This document shows, piece after piece, positions 5,438 through 8,413 of a stretch of 8,413 nt of DNA. A program made the position numbers and the translations under genes. The notes beneath the pieces were generated by a model. That model was not told the DNA's origin. It worked only from the letters and a program-made list of their open reading frames with translations, and did no database searches. The stretch lies in contig JACCXA010000046.1 in NCBI GenBank assembly GCA_013697365.1, positions 1 to 8,413 on the forward strand, written 5' to 3'. Source of the stretch: Chthoniobacterales bacterium (GTDB taxonomy: Bacteria > Verrucomicrobiota > Verrucomicrobiia > Chthoniobacterales > UBA10450). Position 1 is the stretch's first letter, and each line of letters starts with the position of its first letter.

Positions 5438-6090
5438 TTGGCCTCTCCTACTGCTGCTGTAACAGGTTTTTTGATTGCAGGCCGCACCACGACATAGCTG
5501 CCGTTTGCCCCCGGCACCGCGCCGCTGATCAAGATCACTTTTTCACTCTCCCGCACCTGCAGGACCTGTAGATTCTGCACAGTCACACGTTCGTCACCCA
5601 TGTGACCCGGCATACCCATATTTTTGAAGACACGGCCCGGTGTGGAGCGATTGCCGATAGCGCCATTTCGGCGATGCGTCTTCGATCCATGCGATGCCCC
5701 CTGGCCATCGAAGTTGTGCTTCTTCATGACACCCTGGAAGCCCTTGCCCTTCGACTTGCCAATCACGTCCACCCAATCCCCGGGGGCGAACTGCGTGACG
5801 CTCAGGTTAATCTCCCCTTCTGGAGCGTCCTCCGACAATCGAAACTCGCGCATCAGCTTCTTCGGCTCGGAGCTAACCGCGCCGAATTCGCCCAGAAGCG
5901 ATTTGTTAACGCGCGATTCCTTCTGCGTATCGAAGCCGACCTTGATGGCAGAGTAGCCGTCGTTCTCGACGGTCACACGCCGGAGCAAAATATTATCACC
6001 CGCGGCGACCACGGTCACCGGACGCAGCCTGCCCGTTGCATCGTAGATGCTGGTCATGCCGATTTTCTTTCCTAAAAGTCCGATGCTCAT
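5434..6090 (-). CDS. rplC: 50S ribosomal protein L3
   Basis: L3 initiates assembly of the large subunit and extends a loop toward the peptidyl transferase centre. The 218 residues (usual 205-220) show IGLLGKKIGMTSIYD at the start, FAPGDWVDVIGKSKGKGFQGVMKKHNF (101-127), GASHGSKTHRRNGAIG (131-146), GRVFKNMGMPGHMGDERVTVQNL (152-174) and a C-terminal VPGANGSYVVVRPA. Position 163 is His where E. coli L3 has Gln150, the residue methylated by PrmB, so that modification cannot occur here. No clear Shine-Dalgarno sequence precedes the ATG. The gene lies 36 bases after rpsJ, the second-longest gap in the block, in which I see no structure. Confidence 0.98.
   Translation of the reverse strand: MSIGLLGKKIGMTSIYDATGRLRPVTVVAAGDNILLRRVTVENDGYSAIKVGFDTQKESRVNKSLLGEFGAVSSEPKKLMREFRLSEDAPEGEINLSVTQFAPGDWVDVIGKSKGKGFQGVMKKHNFDGQGASHGSKTHRRNGAIGNRSTPGRVFKNMGMPGHMGDERVTVQNLQVLQVRESEKVILISGAVPGANGSYVVVRPAIKKPVTAAVGEAK
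5443..5450 (-). promoter_or_regulatory. Ribosome binding site of rplD (inside rplC)
   Basis: TAGGAGAG on the minus strand, with GGAG 7 bases before the rplD ATG at 5437, is the strongest Shine-Dalgarno match I see in the window. It sits in the last codons of rplC, and the two genes share ATGA, so both independent and coupled initiation are possible. Confidence 0.75.
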
Positions 6091-6126
6091 GTTGGTGGGC
6101 TTGCAAAAGTTTCGGGCGTGCGAGCA

Positions 6127-6438
6127 CTAAATCTTGATCGTAATATCCACACCGGCCGGGAGATTGAGCTTCTTCAACTCATCCACCGTCTTGGCCGTCG
6201 GCTCGATGATGTCGAGCAGGCGCTTGTGTGTCCGAATTTCAAATTGGTCCATCGATTTCTTATCGACGTGCGGCGAGCGATTCACCGTGAACTTTTCGAT
6301 CAAGGTCGGAAGCGGGATCGGACCCGCCACCCGCGCGCCGGTTCGCTTCGCCGTCTCGACAATATCGACTGCCGATTGATCCAGCATGCGATGGTCGAAC
6401 GCTTTCAGTCGAATGCGAATACGTTGCCCGCTAGCCAT
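6127..6438 (-). CDS. rpsJ: 30S ribosomal protein S10
   Basis: S10 is a component of the small-subunit head and, as NusE, also joins NusB in transcription antitermination. The 103 residues (usual 101-105) match the family along the full length: QRIRIRLKAFDHRMLDQSA (5-23), IVETAKRTGARVAGPIPLPT (26-45), the ribosome-entering loop with FTVNRSPHVDKKSMDQFEIRTHKR in two halves, and a C-terminal strand LPAGVDITIKI. Its ATG shares one base with the fusA stop (TAATG), so the S10 cluster runs on directly from the str cluster with neither tuf nor a leader in between. AAGGA at 6452-6448 is 9 bases upstream, inside fusA. Confidence 0.98.
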   Translation of the reverse strand: MASGQRIRIRLKAFDHRMLDQSAVDIVETAKRTGARVAGPIPLPTLIEKFTVNRSPHVDKKSMDQFEIRTHKRLLDIIEPTAKTVDELKKLNLPAGVDITIKI

Positions 6439-8413
6439 TACTTGGTTTCCTTCTGGTCGAGCACGGCAGCGACGAGCTGCTGCGGGACCTGTTCGAAATG
6501 TGAGGGCTCCATCGAGTAGCTTGAACGGCCCTTGGAAAGCGAACGAATCGCGGTGGCATAACCGAACATTTCAGCCAGCGGCACCTCCGCCTGGACCATC
6601 GTGAGGTTGCCCTTCACTTCGATGCTGCCGATTTTGCCGCGGCGGCGATTAAGATCGCCCATGATGTCGCCCTGATACTCTTCGGGGGTCGCGTTCTCCA
6701 CCTTCATGATCGGCTCGAGCAGGATCGGTTTCGCCTTCTTGAATGCGTCCTTGACTGCGAAAATTGCCGCGAGCTTGAACGCCATCTCGTTCGAATCGAC
6801 ATCGTGATACGATCCGTCGACAATGTCGACATTGGCGTCGATCACCTGATAACCCCCGACGACGCCGTTGAGCATCGCTTCTTCAATCCCCTTCTTGCAG
6901 GCCGGGATGTATTCCTTGGGGATATTTCCGCCGATGACTTTGTTCTCGACCGTGATCCCTTTGCCACGCTCGTTCGGCTGCACCTTGACGATGACGTGGC
7001 CGTACTGCCCGCGTCCGCCCGACTGCTTGATCAGCTTGCCCTCGCCATCGGCGGGGACCGTGATTGTTTCTCGGTAAGCGATCTGCGGCTTGCCGGCGTT
7101 CGCGTCGACCTTGAACTCGCGCAGCATACGGTCGCGAATGATCTCGAGGTGAAGCTCGCCCATGCCCGCGATGATGGTCTGACCCGTGTCCTCGTGCGTG
7201 AAGACCTTAAAGGTTGGATCTTCTTCGGAAAGGCGTTGGAGCGCTACGCCCATCTTCTCCTGATCCTGTTTCGTCTTCGGCTCAATCGCCATCGAGATAA
7301 CGGGGTCGGGGAACGAAGGCGGCTCCAGCAGGATGGGGAAATCTTCGTCGCAAAGCGTGTCGCCGGTCGTGATGTTTTTGATGCCGACGATTGCCGCGAT
7401 GTCGCCGGCATAACAGGTGTCGATGTCCTCGCGCTTGTCGGCCTGAATCTGAATCAAACGGGAGATGCGCTCGCGCTTGTTCGTGCGTGGATTATAAACC
7501 GTGTCGCCCTTGCTCAGCGATCCTGAATAGACGCGAAAGAAGACAAGCTTGCCGACGAAGGGATCGCTCCAGAGTTTGAAAGCGAGCGAACAGAACTTCC
7601 CGTTGTCGTCGGTCGGGGCTTCCATTTTCTCGTGCGTGTCCGGCTCCATGCCCAGCGCAGGCGGAATATCGAGCGGGCCGGGAAGATAATCGACCACGGC
7701 GTCCACGAGGTACTGCACGCCTTTGTTTTTAAAAGCTGACCCACCGACGACTGGCACGAATTTGTTCGCAATCGTCTGACGACGAATGCCCGCTTTCAGC
7801 ATTTGCGGCGTGACTGCCTTCTCTTCGAGAACCGCCTCAGCGATTTCGTCATCGAGATTTGAAATCTGCTCGACGAGGTCAGCGTACGCTTTTTCGACTG
7901 CCGCCTTGTTCTCTTCAGGAATTTCCCGGACCTCGTAGACCGACCCCATCGAGTCATCATCGAGATAGAAAACCGCTTTGCGGTTTAAAACGTCGAGCTG
8001 GCCTTTGAGGTAATCTTCTTTGCCGAGCGGCAGCAAAATCGGCCAGGCATTCGCGCCCAGCTTTTTGCGCATCGAATCGATCGACATGTCGAAATCCGCT
8101 CCGACGCGATCCATCTTGTTAATGAAAGCGATCCGCGGGACGAGATACTTATTCGCCTGCCGCCAGACAGTCTCCGACTGGGGTTGCACACCAGCGACCG
8201 CGTCGAAAACCGCGATCGCGCCATCGAGCACGCGTAACGACCGCTCCACTTCCGCGGTGAAATCGACATGCCCGGGGGTGTCGATGATGTTCACGCGCAT
8301 TTTGATGCCGTCGAACATCTTGTAAACGCCCGGCTCTGGCTTCTGCATCCACGCACAAGTGGTGGCCGCTGATGTAATCGTGATGCCGCGCTCCCGCTCC
8401 TGCTCCATCCAGT
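6438..8413 (-). CDS. fusA: Elongation factor G, partial (N-terminus beyond window edge)
   Basis: EF-G is the GTPase that moves tRNAs and mRNA through the ribosome after peptide transfer, and with RRF splits ribosomes for recycling. The window starts inside the G domain: the first whole codons read WMEQERERGITITSAA, matching E. coli from about residue 52, so the P-loop and roughly 50 residues are missing. Counting from the first visible Met, the protein shows switch I (RGITITSAA, 7-15), DTPGHVDF (43-50), NKMD (97-100) and SAFKNKG (224-230). Domain II has DPFVGKLVFFRVYSG, domain IV has KQSGGRGQYGHV and the tip segment GSYHDVDSNE, and domain V has LLEPIMKVE and AEVPLAEMFGYA. The full length would be about 710, as usual. 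The frame is open throughout. It is a canonical elongation EF-G by motif, not a tetracycline-resistance paralogue. Confidence 0.98.
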   Translation of the reverse strand, partial: WMEQERERGITITSAATTCAWMQKPEPGVYKMFDGIKMRVNIIDTPGHVDFTAEVERSLRVLDGAIAVFDAVAGVQPQSETVWRQANKYLVPRIAFINKMDRVGADFDMSIDSMRKKLGANAWPILLPLGKEDYLKGQLDVLNRKAVFYLDDDSMGSVYEVREIPEENKAAVEKAYADLVEQISNLDDEIAEAVLEEKAVTPQMLKAGIRRQTIANKFVPVVGGSAFKNKGVQYLVDAVVDYLPGPLDIPPALGMEPDTHEKMEAPTDDNGKFCSLAFKLWSDPFVGKLVFFRVYSGSLSKGDTVYNPRTNKRERISRLIQIQADKREDIDTCYAGDIAAIVGIKNITTGDTLCDEDFPILLEPPSFPDPVISMAIEPKTKQDQEKMGVALQRLSEEDPTFKVFTHEDTGQTIIAGMGELHLEIIRDRMLREFKVDANAGKPQIAYRETITVPADGEGKLIKQSGGRGQYGHVIVKVQPNERGKGITVENKVIGGNIPKEYIPACKKGIEEAMLNGVVGGYQVIDANVDIVDGSYHDVDSNEMAFKLAAIFAVKDAFKKAKPILLEPIMKVENATPEEYQGDIMGDLNRRRGKIGSIEVKGNLTMVQAEVPLAEMFGYATAIRSLSKGRSSYSMEPSHFEQVPQQLVAAVLDQKETK
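6448..6452 (-). promoter_or_regulatory. Ribosome binding site of rpsJ (inside fusA)
   Basis: AAGGA on the minus strand lies 9 bases before the rpsJ ATG at 6438, within the last codons of fusA. Together with the TAATG stop-start overlap it supports translation of rpsJ from the fusA message. Confidence 0.65.

Noticed and set aside
6804..7526. A 240-codon open frame on the plus strand opposite fusA
   Set aside because: It is antisense to well-conserved EF-G domains, rich in Asp/Leu/Val/Arg as expected for a mirror frame, and has no independent start signal or neighbour support.

Overview
The window holds one continuous block of translation genes, all on the minus strand. It runs from right to left as fusA (5' end cut off) - rpsJ - rplC - rplD - rplW - rplB - rpsS - [secreted coiled-coil gene] - rplV - rpsC - rplP - rpmC - rpsQ - rplN (3' end cut off). 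This is the end of a str (rpsL-rpsG-fusA) cluster joined to the S10 cluster and the first gene of the spc cluster. No tuf gene lies between fusA and rpsJ. Their stop and start share one base, so there is no room for a separate S10 leader.

Organism: a Gram-negative-type bacterium with moderately high GC. The order fusA-rpsJ without tuf is one I associate with the PVC group. The wording of L2 (N-terminus, HPNGGGQG segment), the C-terminal tail on L22 and the exported coiled-coil protein make a Verrucomicrobia member (for example a soil Spartobacteria/Chthoniobacter-like lineage) my best guess. This is inference from remembered sequences, not from a search.

Layout: 8413-6438 EF-G (partial); 6438-6127 S10; 6090-5434 L3; 5437-4823 L4; 4826-4542 L23; 4535-3681 L2; 3675-3397 S19; 3392-2550 a 280-residue protein with a signal-peptide-like N-terminus, a coiled coil and a small C-terminal beta-rich domain; 2549-2004 L22 with a tail of about 70 residues; 2003-1862 a 142-base gap filled mostly by a 120-base inverted-repeat element; 1861-1181 S3; 1156-731 L16; 726-523 L29; 520-218 S17; 194-1 L14 (partial). 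Spacing is very tight (overlaps of 1 or 4 bases, gaps of 0-36 bases) except for the repeat-bearing gap, so most of the block is probably cotranscribed and translationally coupled.

The core genes are ordinary: EF-G drives translocation and the rest build the two ribosomal subunits. What stands out is the coiled-coil gene embedded seamlessly between rpsS and rplV, which are normally adjacent. It starts 4 bases after the rpsS stop, and its own stop directly abuts the rplV start. It looks like an envelope protein made under ribosomal-operon control. The other two notable features are the long basic-then-acidic L22 tail and the palindromic element between rplV and rpsC. I found no tRNA, rRNA, CRISPR, insertion-sequence transposase, clear promoter or rho-independent terminator.
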